DNA of 64,000 nt from Hyalangium versicolor (lineage in GTDB: Bacteria > Myxococcota > Myxococcia > Myxococcales > Myxococcaceae). Numbering within the stretch: position 1 is the stretch's first letter; the number at the start of each line of letters is the position of its first letter. The stretch covers positions 78,679-142,678 of the forward strand of contig NZ_JAHXBF010000027.1 of assembly GCF_020103695.1 (NCBI RefSeq), written 5' to 3'. The notes beneath the pieces were generated by a model. That model was not told where the DNA came from, searched no databases, and saw only the letters and a list, made by a program, of their open reading frames with translations. Both the position numbers and the translations under genes were made by a program. Shown here piece by piece: positions 1-9,567 of the stretch.

Positions 1-814
1 GTTCGTGTTCGGGGTGCTGGACCCGCAGGGCAACCCGCTCGAGTTCACCGTCATCCTGGAGTTCGCGCTGCCGGGAGGCAGCCCGGAGGCCATCCAGCGC
101 TGGGCGAAGGACTGGCACGAATTGGGCCAGTTGGGCCTGAACCACCCGAACTACAACGCGAAGCTGCAGGCGCTGACGGACCGCTTCGCGAAGACGGGGG
201 TGATGGCGGGGCGGCCATTTGGCAACGCGCTCAACCAGATCCGCACCAACGAGTTCGTCCTGGCCGAGCCCTGGGAGATGCGCGAGTTCAACCTCACGGA
301 GACGGGGCTGCGGCCCACGACGGTGAAGCTGACGCCGGATCTCGGGTTCGAGAACTCGAACATGCTGAGGGATTACATCCGGGCGAACCAGGCGGACATC
401 CTGGCCGAGCAGCACGTGGTGCCGGAGCGCATCGGCGGGGTGCCGTTCCTCGGAGCATCGGCGCAGGTGCCGGAGGGGTTCTTCTGGCGGGCGCCGGCGG
501 TCAACACCGAGGCCCGGCACAAGTTCTCGCTGAACACGTGCAGCGGGTGCCACGCGGGGGAGACAGGCACGGACTTCACGCACATCTCGCCTCGGGCGGC
601 GGGCCGCCAGGCGGTGCTGTCGGTGTTCCTGAGAGGAGGCACGGTGAGGGATCCGTGGACGCTGGCGCCGAGGACCTTCGATGACCTGGGCCGTCGCGCC
701 ACGGACCTGGCGGCGCTGGTGTGCGGGACCAGCTCGGCGCAGGGGCTGACGGGTGTGGAGACGTTCGGGGGCTTCCCGGCACCCTCCAACCTGCCTCGGG
801 CGCGCGTGCACTGA
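1..814 (+). CDS. CxxCH-containing protein, 3' part (5' end outside window)
   Basis: The reading frame is open from the window edge to a TGA at 812-814, so only the C-terminal 270 or so residues are visible; a GTG at 5 is in frame but need not be the start. Near the end it carries CSGCH (codons at 539-553), a CxxCH signature that binds c-type heme in many exported proteins, preceded by KFSLNTC and followed by HAGETGTDF. There is no other heme ligand I can assign. Similar architecture (long unknown N-terminal part, single CxxCH near the C-terminus) is common in exported myxobacterial proteins, but I do not recognise a named family. A cytochrome-like or merely metal-binding role is inference. 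Confidence 0.7.
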   Translation, partial: FVFGVLDPQGNPLEFTVILEFALPGGSPEAIQRWAKDWHELGQLGLNHPNYNAKLQALTDRFAKTGVMAGRPFGNALNQIRTNEFVLAEPWEMREFNLTETGLRPTTVKLTPDLGFENSNMLRDYIRANQADILAEQHVVPERIGGVPFLGASAQVPEGFFWRAPAVNTEARHKFSLNTCSGCHAGETGTDFTHISPRAAGRQAVLSVFLRGGTVRDPWTLAPRTFDDLGRRATDLAALVCGTSSAQGLTGVETFGGFPAPSNLPRARVH

Positions 815-821
815 GCTCCTT

Positions 822-849
822 ACGCCGGTCCGAACGTTCGGACCGGCGT
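822..849. terminator. 28-bp perfect palindrome after the first gene
   Basis: The half-site ACGCCGGTCCGAAC is followed directly by its exact reverse complement, with no spacer. It begins 8 bp after the stop codon of the upstream gene. RNA from it would form a very stable hairpin, so a rho-independent-like transcription end is likely, although no U-run follows. A protein-binding palindrome is the alternative. Confidence 0.5.
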
Positions 850-870
850 CAATCCGAACGCGCTCCAGGT

Positions 871-900
871 GGTGACCGCACTCTCAGCCCTGGTGACCGC
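871..900 (+). promoter_or_regulatory. Paired GGTGACCGC direct repeats, candidate upstream activator sites
   Basis: GGTGACCGC occurs at 871-879 and again at 892-900, exactly 21 bp apart, which is two helical turns. The repeats lie about 120-150 bp upstream of the start site predicted from the GG-N10-GC element at 992, a typical distance for enhancer-binding proteins of sigma-54 promoters. GGTGAC half-sites with the same 21-bp phase lie upstream of the promoters at 32962, 34315 and 36157. That they bind one common activator is inference. Confidence 0.45.
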
Positions 901-991
901 CCACATCAGCCTCCAGGCGCCGGGTACCTCCTGTCTGACGTAACCTCCTGAAATCACGCGAGTCGATGCCGCTGGAGGTGAGTCTCAGGTG

Positions 992-1007
992 TGGCATGTC
1001 GGATGCT
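992..1007 (+). promoter_or_regulatory. Sigma-54-type promoter TGGCATGTCGGATGCT
   Basis: The element has GG and GC separated by exactly 10 bp, matching the -24/-12 layout of RpoN promoters (consensus TGGCAC-N5-TTGCW). The -12 half is ATGCT, as at 34315 and 36157. The predicted start near 1018 leaves a leader of about 52 nt before the ATG at 1070. Confidence 0.55.
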
Positions 1008-1069
1008 AAGGGACATGGCATCACCTCTTCGTACCCGTCGCGAAGAGGTCCCTCGAAGGAGCTTCCACC

Positions 1070-2530
1070 ATGGCTCGCATCGGCTTCCGCTCGCTCCGCC
1101 CTTCTTCGCTGTCCGCCACCCCCAAGGCCACCGCGCTGACCCCCCGCAGCCCGACGCAGGCACGTGGCGTCCACAACCCGAGCAAGCCCGCGGTGAGTTC
1201 GCAGGGCACGGCCCGCAGCCTGTTCGCCAAGAGCGAGCCGAAGGCGCCCGAGGGTTATGGGCTGACTCGCCGCAACGAGGGCCTGCTGTCCAACCAGCGC
1301 CGGTCGAATGCTCCGCAGTTGATGGCCTCCAACAACCCGACGGATGTGAAGCCGGGCGGCCAGCTCTTCAGCGCGCCGGGAGGCGTCGTGGTGAACTCGA
1401 CGCACGGCCTGGCCGGCACCGGCGAAATCTCGTCCCTGGGGCGCTCGGACCTCTCGGCGCCGACCAGCTACAAGTCGGACCTGTCGGACCGCGTGGGCAA
1501 GCCGGTGAGCTCGTACACGGGAGCGCCGGGCACCAAGGCCGAGCAGAAGACGGAGAGCCGCCTGGAGAGCCGGCGCATCCAGGACATGATGAAGAGCAAC
1601 ACCGGTGGCCCCAGCAGCAACAACGTGGTCGCCAACGAGAAGAAGTACGGCTACTCGTACGCCAACGAGAACAGCAACGGCCGGTTCACCCGAGAGGGCG
1701 CGGCCGAGGCGTCGTACACCTCGGCGGCGGCGCGGGTGGAGGACAGCCACCAGGGCCGCTACGGGCGGACCGAGTGGAAGGCGAGCGCCGAGGGCCCCGG
1801 GGCGAAGGTGGGCGGTGAGTACGAGCTGCGGGCGAACAAGAACTCCGGCGAACAGGCGCTGGCCGCTCACGGCAAGCTCGAGGGCAAGGCGCAGCTCTAC
1901 AACGTCAACGGCACCGTGGATCACAAGTTCAACAAGAACTTCGGCGTGGGCGCGCACGGCTTCTCGGATGCGACCGCCTCCACCTCTCACGAGGCCTCGC
2001 TGGTGGCGGACCGCAAGCAGCACACGTACATGGCCAAGGTGTCGAGCAGCGCCATCGCCGGAGTGCAGGCCGGTGGCGGCGTCTCAGGCAAGGTGGGCCC
2101 GTTCCAGGGCGACGTGACGGCGGGCAAGATGGTGGGTGTCGGGTACGCGTTCAACGCGGGGGCCGGCGTCAACCGCGGCGTCTACAGCGGCGTGGTGGAC
2201 CTGGGCGGAGCGCTGGGGGCGGGTGGCCGGCTGCGAGTGGGCGCCAGCTTCGACGGAGTGGAGGCGAAGGACTCGCTGCGCAACGCGCACAACAAGATGA
2301 CCAACCCGAACTACAGCCAGGACGTGCGCAACTACACCAAGGGAGCCACTCCCGAGGAGCGCGCGCAGTTCCAGAAGCAGACCATGGCCGAGAACGAGCT
2401 GTTCAACGCGGCGTACAAGCAGCAGTTGGCCGATCAGCGGGCGGCGCAGGTGAAGAACGCGACGGCGGTGGAGATTCCGTCCGGTTCGCTGAGCCCGGCG
2501 ATGTTTGATCACATCTTCGCGGGTGGGTGA
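1070..2530 (+). CDS. Secreted-like low-complexity protein, unknown function
   Basis: A 486-aa protein of no family I recognise. The first 150 residues are rich in Ser, Pro, Ala, Thr and Gln with no Sec signal peptide or membrane segment. The middle (about 190-270) has many charged and aromatic residues. The C-terminal half is Gly/Ala/Val-rich (GVQAGGGVSGKVGPF, GGALGAGGRLRVGASF), suggesting repeated beta strands. The ATG is chosen because AAGGAG lies 8 nt upstream (1056-1061). The gene stands alone behind a sigma-54-type promoter and ends at a strong terminator. Its N-terminal style resembles the proteins at 31660-36095, which share the same promoter type. Export by a non-Sec route is inference. 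Confidence 0.75.
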   Translation: MARIGFRSLRPSSLSATPKATALTPRSPTQARGVHNPSKPAVSSQGTARSLFAKSEPKAPEGYGLTRRNEGLLSNQRRSNAPQLMASNNPTDVKPGGQLFSAPGGVVVNSTHGLAGTGEISSLGRSDLSAPTSYKSDLSDRVGKPVSSYTGAPGTKAEQKTESRLESRRIQDMMKSNTGGPSSNNVVANEKKYGYSYANENSNGRFTREGAAEASYTSAAARVEDSHQGRYGRTEWKASAEGPGAKVGGEYELRANKNSGEQALAAHGKLEGKAQLYNVNGTVDHKFNKNFGVGAHGFSDATASTSHEASLVADRKQHTYMAKVSSSAIAGVQAGGGVSGKVGPFQGDVTAGKMVGVGYAFNAGAGVNRGVYSGVVDLGGALGAGGRLRVGASFDGVEAKDSLRNAHNKMTNPNYSQDVRNYTKGATPEERAQFQKQTMAENELFNAAYKQQLADQRAAQVKNATAVEIPSGSLSPAMFDHIFAGG

Positions 2531-2565
2531 GCCCGAAAGGGCTCTCCCGATTCCGTGAAGGCTCA

Positions 2566-2609
2566 GACGGAGCATGGACAGGGGAGTGTCCATGCTCCGT
2601 CGTCTTTTT
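2566..2609 (+). terminator. Strong intrinsic terminator
   Basis: A perfect 15-bp stem (2566-2580 with 2587-2601) with a 6-nt loop GGGGAG is followed by GTCTTTTT. It ends the transcript of the 1070 gene. It also lies just beyond the stop of the converging permease gene, so it may serve both strands, though the U-run favours the plus strand. Confidence 0.9.
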
Positions 2610-2613
2610 CAGG

Positions 2614-3495
2614 TCAGGCCCGGGTGAGCGACTTGCCGAACACGCCGAGCAGCAGGGCGGCGACCAGGTTGGCGAGCACCACGGCCACCAGGCCACCCGC
2701 GGAGGCCGAGCCCACGTCGAACTCGAGCAGGGCCTGGGTGAAGACGAGGTAGGGCAGGTTGGTCGTCGCGTCTCCCGGACCGCCACTGGTGGTGGTGAAG
2801 ATCTCCGCGAAGATGTTGAGCAGGAAGATGGTCTCCACCATGACCACCACCGCGATGGGCCGCGACAGGTGCGGCAGCGTGAGGAAGCGGAAGATGGCCA
2901 CCGGCGTGGCGCCGTCCATCTGCGCGGCTTCCTTCTGCTCCTGGTCCATCGACTGCAGGGACGTCACGAAGACGAGGATGGCGAAGGGCAGCCACTCCCA
3001 CGCCACGATGATGATGACCGAGAGCAGGGGCCAGTCAGCGAACCAGTTGACGGGCGTGGCGCCCACCAACTGGAACATCCACGCGAACAGGCCCGAGACC
3101 GGGTTCATCAACAGGTTCTTCCAGACGAGTGCGCTCACCGTGGGCATGATGAAGAACGGTGAGATGAGCAGGATGCGCACCACCCCCTGCCCGGCGAACT
3201 TCGCGTCCACCAGCACGCTGATGAGCACCCCCAACACCACGGTGATGGCCAGCACGCTGCCCACCAGCACCAGGGTGATGAGCAGGCTGTGCAGGAAGCT
3301 CGGGGACGAGAGGAAATAGGTGAAGTTCTCCAGGCCCGCGAAGTCCCGGTTCTCTGGATTGAGCAGGACGTAGTTCTGCGTCGAGAAGTACACCGTCATG
3401 ACCAGCGGGACGATCATCCATACGAACAGCAGGAAGATCGCCGGCGAGGCCGTGAGCCGGCCGACACGTCGGGATTCGCGGGTAGCTGCGGTCAT
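2614..3495 (-). CDS. Sugar/polyol ABC transporter permease (MalF/SmoF type)
   Basis: A 293-aa inner-membrane protein with six hydrophobic segments and the cytoplasmic EAA loop of binding-protein-dependent permeases (EAAQMDGATPVAIFRFLTLP, about residue 190), which contacts the ATPase. Length and sequence fit the MalF-like permease of CUT1 carbohydrate importers, close to sorbitol/mannitol (Smo) systems. CAGGAG precedes the ATG. It follows the binding-protein gene after 30 bp, so the two are one operon. The partner MalG-like permease and the ATPase are absent: the gene ends at a terminator and is followed by a converging unrelated gene, so they must be encoded elsewhere or lost. Confidence 0.9.
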   Translation of the reverse strand: MTAATRESRRVGRLTASPAIFLLFVWMIVPLVMTVYFSTQNYVLLNPENRDFAGLENFTYFLSSPSFLHSLLITLVLVGSVLAITVVLGVLISVLVDAKFAGQGVVRILLISPFFIMPTVSALVWKNLLMNPVSGLFAWMFQLVGATPVNWFADWPLLSVIIIVAWEWLPFAILVFVTSLQSMDQEQKEAAQMDGATPVAIFRFLTLPHLSRPIAVVVMVETIFLLNIFAEIFTTTSGGPGDATTNLPYLVFTQALLEFDVGSASAGGLVAVVLANLVAALLLGVFGKSLTRA

Positions 3496-3525
3496 CTCAA
3501 AGGCTCCTGGAGTATCAACGCGAGG

Positions 3526-4854
<1,329 letters not shown>

Positions 4855-5112
4855 GGTGTGACTCCGGGGAAGGGCGCCGCGGCACGCGCGAGACACGTGC
4901 CGGACGCGGGGGAGACGCGCGCACTCCATCAAATCCGCTCGGCGTGAACCAGGAGGTTTTGCTTCCCAGGTGTTTCTGATGCGGGCCCGCTCCGGCTCAT
5001 CCCGGAGCAGAGAGCTGGGAGTGGACCCGAGCTGTTGGGAGTTCAACACGCCGCGTCAGTTTCGCACCTGAAGACAGCGATAACATGGTGCGTCACGGGC
5101 GAACCCCGCGCT

Positions 5113-6069
5113 TCATTGTCGCATGTCGGCGGGCTTGGGCTCGGGCTTCGTCTCGTGGGAGCGGCGGTTGAACGACTCCGAGTACACCTTCGAACGGAAG
5201 TGCAGGATCGGGTCATCGGACAGCTCGATGCCCGGCACCACGCCGGTGGGATCGAAGACGAACAGCTCGGACTCTCGCTGATCCTCGTACAGCGTATCGA
5301 GCGTCAACTGCCCCGCCGCTACCTTCTGTCGGTTCTCGGGCCAGGGCCGGGTTGCGTCGTGGGTCGCATCGCCCGGGTTGGCCAACTGGAAGACGAGGTT
5401 CCACGAGACACGCTCGCGGGTGACGCGCTCGCGGATCTCGTCGAGCAGATACTGCGCCGGGCGCTGCCGGGCCTCCGCGGGGGGCAACGTGGCCACTCCT
5501 GCCGAGGGCTCCCAACGGTAGCGAAAGGCCCTGCGCTGACCCTGTGCATCCACCAGGTGGTAGGCGTGGACACTGTTGTACTGGCAGTGAGCGAAGCTGG
5601 GCGTCGGCTTGTTTCCGACAATCCCCTTGATGCCGGTGAGCGTGTGGAGGTGCGTCAGGATGTACCAGGCCATGCGCAGGGGATTCGGTGAGCCGCCGGC
5701 CCGCTGTGCTCGGGTGATCTGGAGGAACTCCTTGGGATTTCGGGCGATGAAGGCCGGGATGGTCGCGGCGGCCCAGGTGGCGTGCTTGCCCGAGGCCAGA
5801 TCGAACCGCACCGCGAGGCCCAGCACCGCTCCCTGGCGACCCTCCTGATGGTCCGGAGCATAAGGGCTCCCGGAGGCATTCGAGAACCGCACGAGCGTAT
5901 GAACAGGTGGACCCTGGAAGTGCTCCGCGGTCGTCAGCGCCCGGGCTTCAGGCGTTGGAGTGAAGGTCGCGTGGAACACCAGCCCCCTGGGATGGGCTCG
6001 GCGGTACCCCTTGACCGTCCCGGTGTGCTCCTCCATGGCGTTGACTGCCTCTTGAACAAGTTCCGCCAT
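5113..6069 (-). CDS. Small catalase-related heme peroxidase
   Basis: A 318-aa protein of the catalase-like clade that keeps only the heme-binding core of catalase (full-length enzymes have about 480 residues). Recognisable pieces are HPRGLVFHATFTPTPEA near residue 25 (distal side), VRFSNASG (conserved distal Asn region) and, near the C-terminus, RSKVYSESFNRR, the RxxxY signature whose Tyr is the proximal heme ligand. There is no signal peptide. AGGGAG lies about 9 nt before the ATG. It is divergent from the cupin gene at 6236. Family members act as peroxidases, or on organic substrates, more than as true catalases; the substrate here is unknown. Confidence 0.85.
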   Translation of the reverse strand: MAELVQEAVNAMEEHTGTVKGYRRAHPRGLVFHATFTPTPEARALTTAEHFQGPPVHTLVRFSNASGSPYAPDHQEGRQGAVLGLAVRFDLASGKHATWAAATIPAFIARNPKEFLQITRAQRAGGSPNPLRMAWYILTHLHTLTGIKGIVGNKPTPSFAHCQYNSVHAYHLVDAQGQRRAFRYRWEPSAGVATLPPAEARQRPAQYLLDEIRERVTRERVSWNLVFQLANPGDATHDATRPWPENRQKVAAGQLTLDTLYEDQRESELFVFDPTGVVPGIELSDDPILHFRSKVYSESFNRRSHETKPEPKPADMRQ

Positions 6070-6235
6070 CGAGGGGTTCTCCCTTGGATTCGAGAGGCCG
6101 AGAGATTGTCAGAAAAGGGTGTGGAGCGGGTAGCTCGCTCACAAGCAATCCTCGCGGGCAGCCCTTCTGTCCTGTCCTGACGATTGCCATCCATCCTGGA
6201 TCTCGGATCCGGGCCGTGGTGTCCTGGGCCGCACC

Positions 6236-7243
6236 ATGGCACAGACGGAGCCCCAGTCCCTCGGCGCGGAACAGCGAGCCTGGCTGGCTGAAAACCTCAC
6301 GCGTGGGATTGCCCCGGAGTTGCTGGCGGAGCGCTTGGTGAAGCAGGGCGTGGAGCCCGCCACGGCCCGGGCCGAGGTGGAGGCCGCTCGGAGCCACCCG
6401 GCGGTGGTCGCGGCGACACGTGTCACCCGGAGGCAGGAAGAGCTCCGCTCGCTGTTCGAGGCGTACTCCACGCTGCACCGCCAGTCCGGCTGGCACGAGC
6501 GCCTGGAGCGTCGAGCCGATGTCTGCGCGAGCGAGTTCTTCGAGCGCTACTACTACGCGCACCGCCCCATCATCCTCCAGGGGCTGATGAAGGACTGGCC
6601 CGCGATGGAGAACTGGCGCCCGGAGCGGCTCGCCGAGCGCTTCGGGGATGTCCAGGTGGAGGTGATGGCGGGCCGGGAGAGCGATCCGGTCCATGATCTC
6701 GAGCCCGATCGCTTCCGCTCGGTGATGCCCTTGAGGGACTTCATCCAGCGGCTGCTGCGCGGCGGACCCACCAATGATCTCTACCTCACCGCTCGTAACT
6801 TCGCTCTGGAGCGGCCGGAACTGCGGAGCCTCTACGACGATGTGCGCCCGCTCGAAGGGTTCCTGCGCCCGGTCCGGGACCGGACCGTGAAGCTCTGGGT
6901 AGGCCCCGCCGGAACGCTCACCGGGCTGCACCACGATCTGTCCAACATCCTCTTCGCCCAGGTCCACGGGCGGAAGCACTTCAAGCTCATCCCGTCCTTC
7001 GAGCTCCACTGCCTCTACAACCACCACGGCGTCTGGAGCGAGGTGGATGCCACGCGCCCGGACTTCGAACGGTTCCCCGCGTACCGCAAAGTGGATGTGG
7101 TGGAGGCGGTGCTCGAGCCGGGAGAGCTGCTCTTCATCCCGGTGGGCTGGTGGCACTGGGTCCACGCCCTGGACGTGAGCGTGTCCGTGTCGTTCCAGAC
7201 GTTCGAAGTCCCGGGCGGCAACACGCCCTGGCGGCTGCTGTGA
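6236..7243 (+). CDS. JmjC/cupin-8 Fe(II)/2-oxoglutarate dioxygenase-like protein 1
   Basis: A 335-aa protein with an N-terminal helical segment (WLAENLTRGIAPELLAERL) and a cupin-8/JmjC-like barrel. The iron-binding triad is visible: H232-x-D234 in LHHDLSN and the distal H307 in GWWHWV. Family members hydroxylate protein or peptide side chains using Fe(II) and 2-oxoglutarate. No ribosome-binding site precedes the ATG, so a leaderless transcript is possible. It is the first of three paralogues in a row (6236, 7490, 8557). Substrate unknown. Confidence 0.85.
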   Translation: MAQTEPQSLGAEQRAWLAENLTRGIAPELLAERLVKQGVEPATARAEVEAARSHPAVVAATRVTRRQEELRSLFEAYSTLHRQSGWHERLERRADVCASEFFERYYYAHRPIILQGLMKDWPAMENWRPERLAERFGDVQVEVMAGRESDPVHDLEPDRFRSVMPLRDFIQRLLRGGPTNDLYLTARNFALERPELRSLYDDVRPLEGFLRPVRDRTVKLWVGPAGTLTGLHHDLSNILFAQVHGRKHFKLIPSFELHCLYNHHGVWSEVDATRPDFERFPAYRKVDVVEAVLEPGELLFIPVGWWHWVHALDVSVSVSFQTFEVPGGNTPWRLL

Positions 7244-7274
7244 GCCGAGGTGCCGCTCCGGGGCTGAGAGGCGC

Positions 7275-7442
7275 TCAGCGCGCCAGCGGCGGCTTGGACG
7301 GGGGAGCCGTCGGCTTGCGCTTGCTCCGCTCGAAGGATTCCTCGCCCGGGTTCGGCGGAGGATCCGGCACGATGAACGGATTGGGGACGATCACCCAGGT
7401 GTTGCGGCCCTGCTTCGACGAAGAGTCACTGTTGCCTGACAT
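7275..7442 (-). CDS. Small 55-aa protein between the cupin genes, opposite strand
   Basis: A 55-codon ORF fills the gap between the first two cupin genes, running against them. It starts MSGNSDSSSKQGRNTWVIV and continues with a Pro-rich stretch (PNPFIVPDPPPNPGEE) and a basic, Pro-rich tail ending LAR. GAGGA lies 5 nt before the ATG. Nearly every codon ends in G or C, as in real genes here, although it is antisense to nothing. No family recognised. Its position invites the idea that it is a substrate of the neighbouring hydroxylase-like proteins, but nothing in the sequence proves that. Confidence 0.5.
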   Translation of the reverse strand: MSGNSDSSSKQGRNTWVIVPNPFIVPDPPPNPGEESFERSKRKPTAPPSKPPLAR

Positions 7443-7489
7443 GGAGTCCTCGCTTTGAATGCCGTGCGTGCTCGTATCATACCTGCATC

Positions 7490-8560
7490 ATGAAGGATGA
7501 GCGCCAGGCTTCTTCCACGCCCGCGATACGGGAGTGGATCGCCGAGAACCTCGCCCTGGGCGTCTCCCAGGCGGTGCTGCTCTCCTCGCTGCTCCAGGCG
7601 GGCCTTGCCCCCGAGCGGGCGCGCGCGGAACTCGAGGCCGCCGCGGCACATCCCGCCGTGCGCAAGGCCTTACGCCTCTTGCCGCGCCGGGCGCGGCTGA
7701 AGTCCCTCCTGGAGGCCTACAGCGCGCTCTACCAGCAGTCGGGTACGGCACAGCAAGCCGAACGCCGGGCGCGGCTCGCTCCCTCCGAGTTCTTCGAGCG
7801 CTACTACTTCCAGAACCGGCCCGTGATCATCGAAGGACTGCTCGCGGACTGGCCGGCGCTGCAGCGGTGGTCGCCTGATTTCTTCGCGGACCGTTTCGGA
7901 GATGCGCAGGTGGAGGTGATGGCCGGACGGGACGCCGAGGCCCAGCCAGACCTCCACGCCGAGCGCCTGAGGGCCTCGCTCTCGATGCGAGAGTATGTCG
8001 CGCGGCTCCAGCGCTCGCAGGAGACGAACGACATCTACATGGTGGCGCGCAACAGCCTGTTGAAGCGCGAGGCCTTTCGTCCGCTGCTGGAGGACATCCG
8101 CGCCCCCCAGGGCTTCATCCGTCCCGAGGTCCACGTCCCCGACAGCGTCCACCTGTGGTTCGGTCCCGCGGGTACCTGGGCTGCCCTGCATCACGATCAC
8201 CTCAACGTCCTGTTCTGCCAGGTGCTCGGGCGCAAGCGTTTCCGGCTCATCCCTTCCTTCGAGCTGCTGCGCGCCTACAACCACCAGGGGCTCTACAGCG
8301 CGGTGGATCCCCGGACGCCGGATCCCGCGCGCTTCCCGGAGTTCGAGCACGCCACGGTGCTGGACTTCGTGGTGGGGCCTGGCGATGCCCTGTTGATTCC
8401 CGTGGGGTGGTGGCATGCGGTGCAGGCCTTGGACGTGAGCATCTCCGTGACGTTCGTGAGCTTTGACCTCCCCGAGAGGAACACGTACTGGCGCAACTGC
8501 TGGATCGGCCCGGACCCGGACGGGGAGGGCGCTGAGATGAGAAAGGTGGAGACCCCATGA
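7490..8560 (+). CDS. JmjC/cupin-8 Fe(II)/2-oxoglutarate dioxygenase-like protein 2
   Basis: A 356-aa paralogue of the 6236 product, sharing the N-terminal helical segment (REWIAENLALGVSQAVLLS), the SEFFERYYFQNRPVIIEG region and the barrel. The metal triad is intact: H234-x-D236 in LHHDHLN and H309 in GWWHAV, so it should be an active non-heme iron dioxygenase. No Shine-Dalgarno precedes the ATG; TATCAT at 7475-7480 could be a -10 box for a leaderless transcript. Its stop overlaps the start of the third paralogue (ATGA), so those two are translationally coupled. Confidence 0.87.
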   Translation: MKDERQASSTPAIREWIAENLALGVSQAVLLSSLLQAGLAPERARAELEAAAAHPAVRKALRLLPRRARLKSLLEAYSALYQQSGTAQQAERRARLAPSEFFERYYFQNRPVIIEGLLADWPALQRWSPDFFADRFGDAQVEVMAGRDAEAQPDLHAERLRASLSMREYVARLQRSQETNDIYMVARNSLLKREAFRPLLEDIRAPQGFIRPEVHVPDSVHLWFGPAGTWAALHHDHLNVLFCQVLGRKRFRLIPSFELLRAYNHQGLYSAVDPRTPDPARFPEFEHATVLDFVVGPGDALLIPVGWWHAVQALDVSISVTFVSFDLPERNTYWRNCWIGPDPDGEGAEMRKVETP

Positions 8561-9429
8561 GCGCGGACTCGGGCGGTGGCCCTCGCTCGCTCTCGGCCGA
8601 GTGGAGGGAGTGGCTCGTCGAGAACCTCCTGCTCGGAGTCGAGGCGGAAGAGCTGGTGCAGGTGTTGGTGAAGTCGGACGTAGACGTGGAGCTGGCGCGC
8701 GCGGCCATCGTGGCCGAGACGCAGGACCCTCACTTCCAGGGGGCCGTGCGCGTGGCGCAGATGCAGCGGAAGATGGAGACGCTCCTGGACGTCTATGCCG
8801 AGTTCTACCGGCAGTCCGGCGCGCACCAGGGCGTGGACCGTCACGCGGCGCTGTCCCCGGAGGTCTTCTTCGAGCGCTACTACTTTCGCAATCGGCCGGT
8901 GGTGGTCCAGGGCGCACTCGCGGCGTGGCCGGCGCTCGGCAGGTGGACGCGGGCTCGGATCTCCCAAGAGGGCGAGGTCCTCCATGCGCCCTTGCTGGGG
9001 CGTGAGGAGTGGAAGCCGTTGCTGGAAGAGTTCGAGCCGCCTCGCGGATACGCCTCCGCGGATCTTCAGGTGAGCGCGCCGCAGCTCTGTCTCGAGCGCA
9101 CGGGAGCGGAGCTGGCTCTTCGCCCGCTGCGGAAGAACCTGCTGCGCTGTCAGGTCTCGGGGCGGTGTGTCCTGGAACTGGTTCCCTCGTTCGAACTCCA
9201 TCGCGTCACGCAAGACCCGGAGGAGGGCAGCACCCCGCCCGCGCTCCGCCTGACGGTGGAGCTGGGGGCTGGCGAGATGCTGCTGCTCCCGGTGGGCTGG
9301 TGGTACCGGCTTCAGGCACGCGAAGACAGTCTCGCGGTGGCCTTCGAGGGGTTCGCGCTCCCTGAGCCGAACACGGTCTGGAGGGAGTCCGTCCCAGAGA
9401 CGGTTCCCTTGCCCCCTCCTCGGTCGTGA
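8557..9429 (+). CDS. Degenerate JmjC/cupin-8 paralogue lacking iron ligands
   Basis: A 290-aa paralogue of the two preceding proteins: same N-terminal segment (REWLVENLLLGVEAEELVQ), VFFERYYFRNRPVVVQG and PSFEL. All three metal ligands are lost: the H-x-D triplet is R189-P190-L191 (aligned through NLLRCQVSGR) and the distal His of GWWH is Tyr (GWWY, Y250). About 60 residues between the two barrel halves are also missing. The frame is intact, codon use is normal and it overlaps the second gene by 4 nt, so it looks like a maintained pseudoenzyme, perhaps a partner or regulator of its coupled neighbour, rather than a decaying gene. Confidence 0.8.
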   Translation: MSADSGGGPRSLSAEWREWLVENLLLGVEAEELVQVLVKSDVDVELARAAIVAETQDPHFQGAVRVAQMQRKMETLLDVYAEFYRQSGAHQGVDRHAALSPEVFFERYYFRNRPVVVQGALAAWPALGRWTRARISQEGEVLHAPLLGREEWKPLLEEFEPPRGYASADLQVSAPQLCLERTGAELALRPLRKNLLRCQVSGRCVLELVPSFELHRVTQDPEEGSTPPALRLTVELGAGEMLLLPVGWWYRLQAREDSLAVAFEGFALPEPNTVWRESVPETVPLPPPRS

Positions 9430-9567
9430 AGGCCTCCACCTGCGGCCAGGTCTGATCTGAAGACTCCGTGACAGCTTTCTCGGTGACGAGAAAAACGAGG
9501 GGGGTGAATCCAAGAGCCCGGGTGGGAGAGTCTCAACGTCCGGAAAATCGCTGGAAGGAGCCCCCTG

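Noticed and set aside
884..2023. Long minus-strand ORF opposite the 1070 gene
   Set aside because: It is antisense to a gene with a ribosome-binding site, promoter and terminator; its Arg/His/Leu-rich product is typical of a shadow frame in GC-rich DNA. The same holds for 3289-4947 (+), 5948-7165 (-), 7670-8917 (-), 11522-13030 (-), 13208-14812 (-) and 60668-62239 (-).
9476..9493. TTTCTCG-GTGA-CGAGAAA hairpin as terminator of the cupin genes
   Set aside because: The stem is only 7 bp and is followed by A, not T, on the coding strand.
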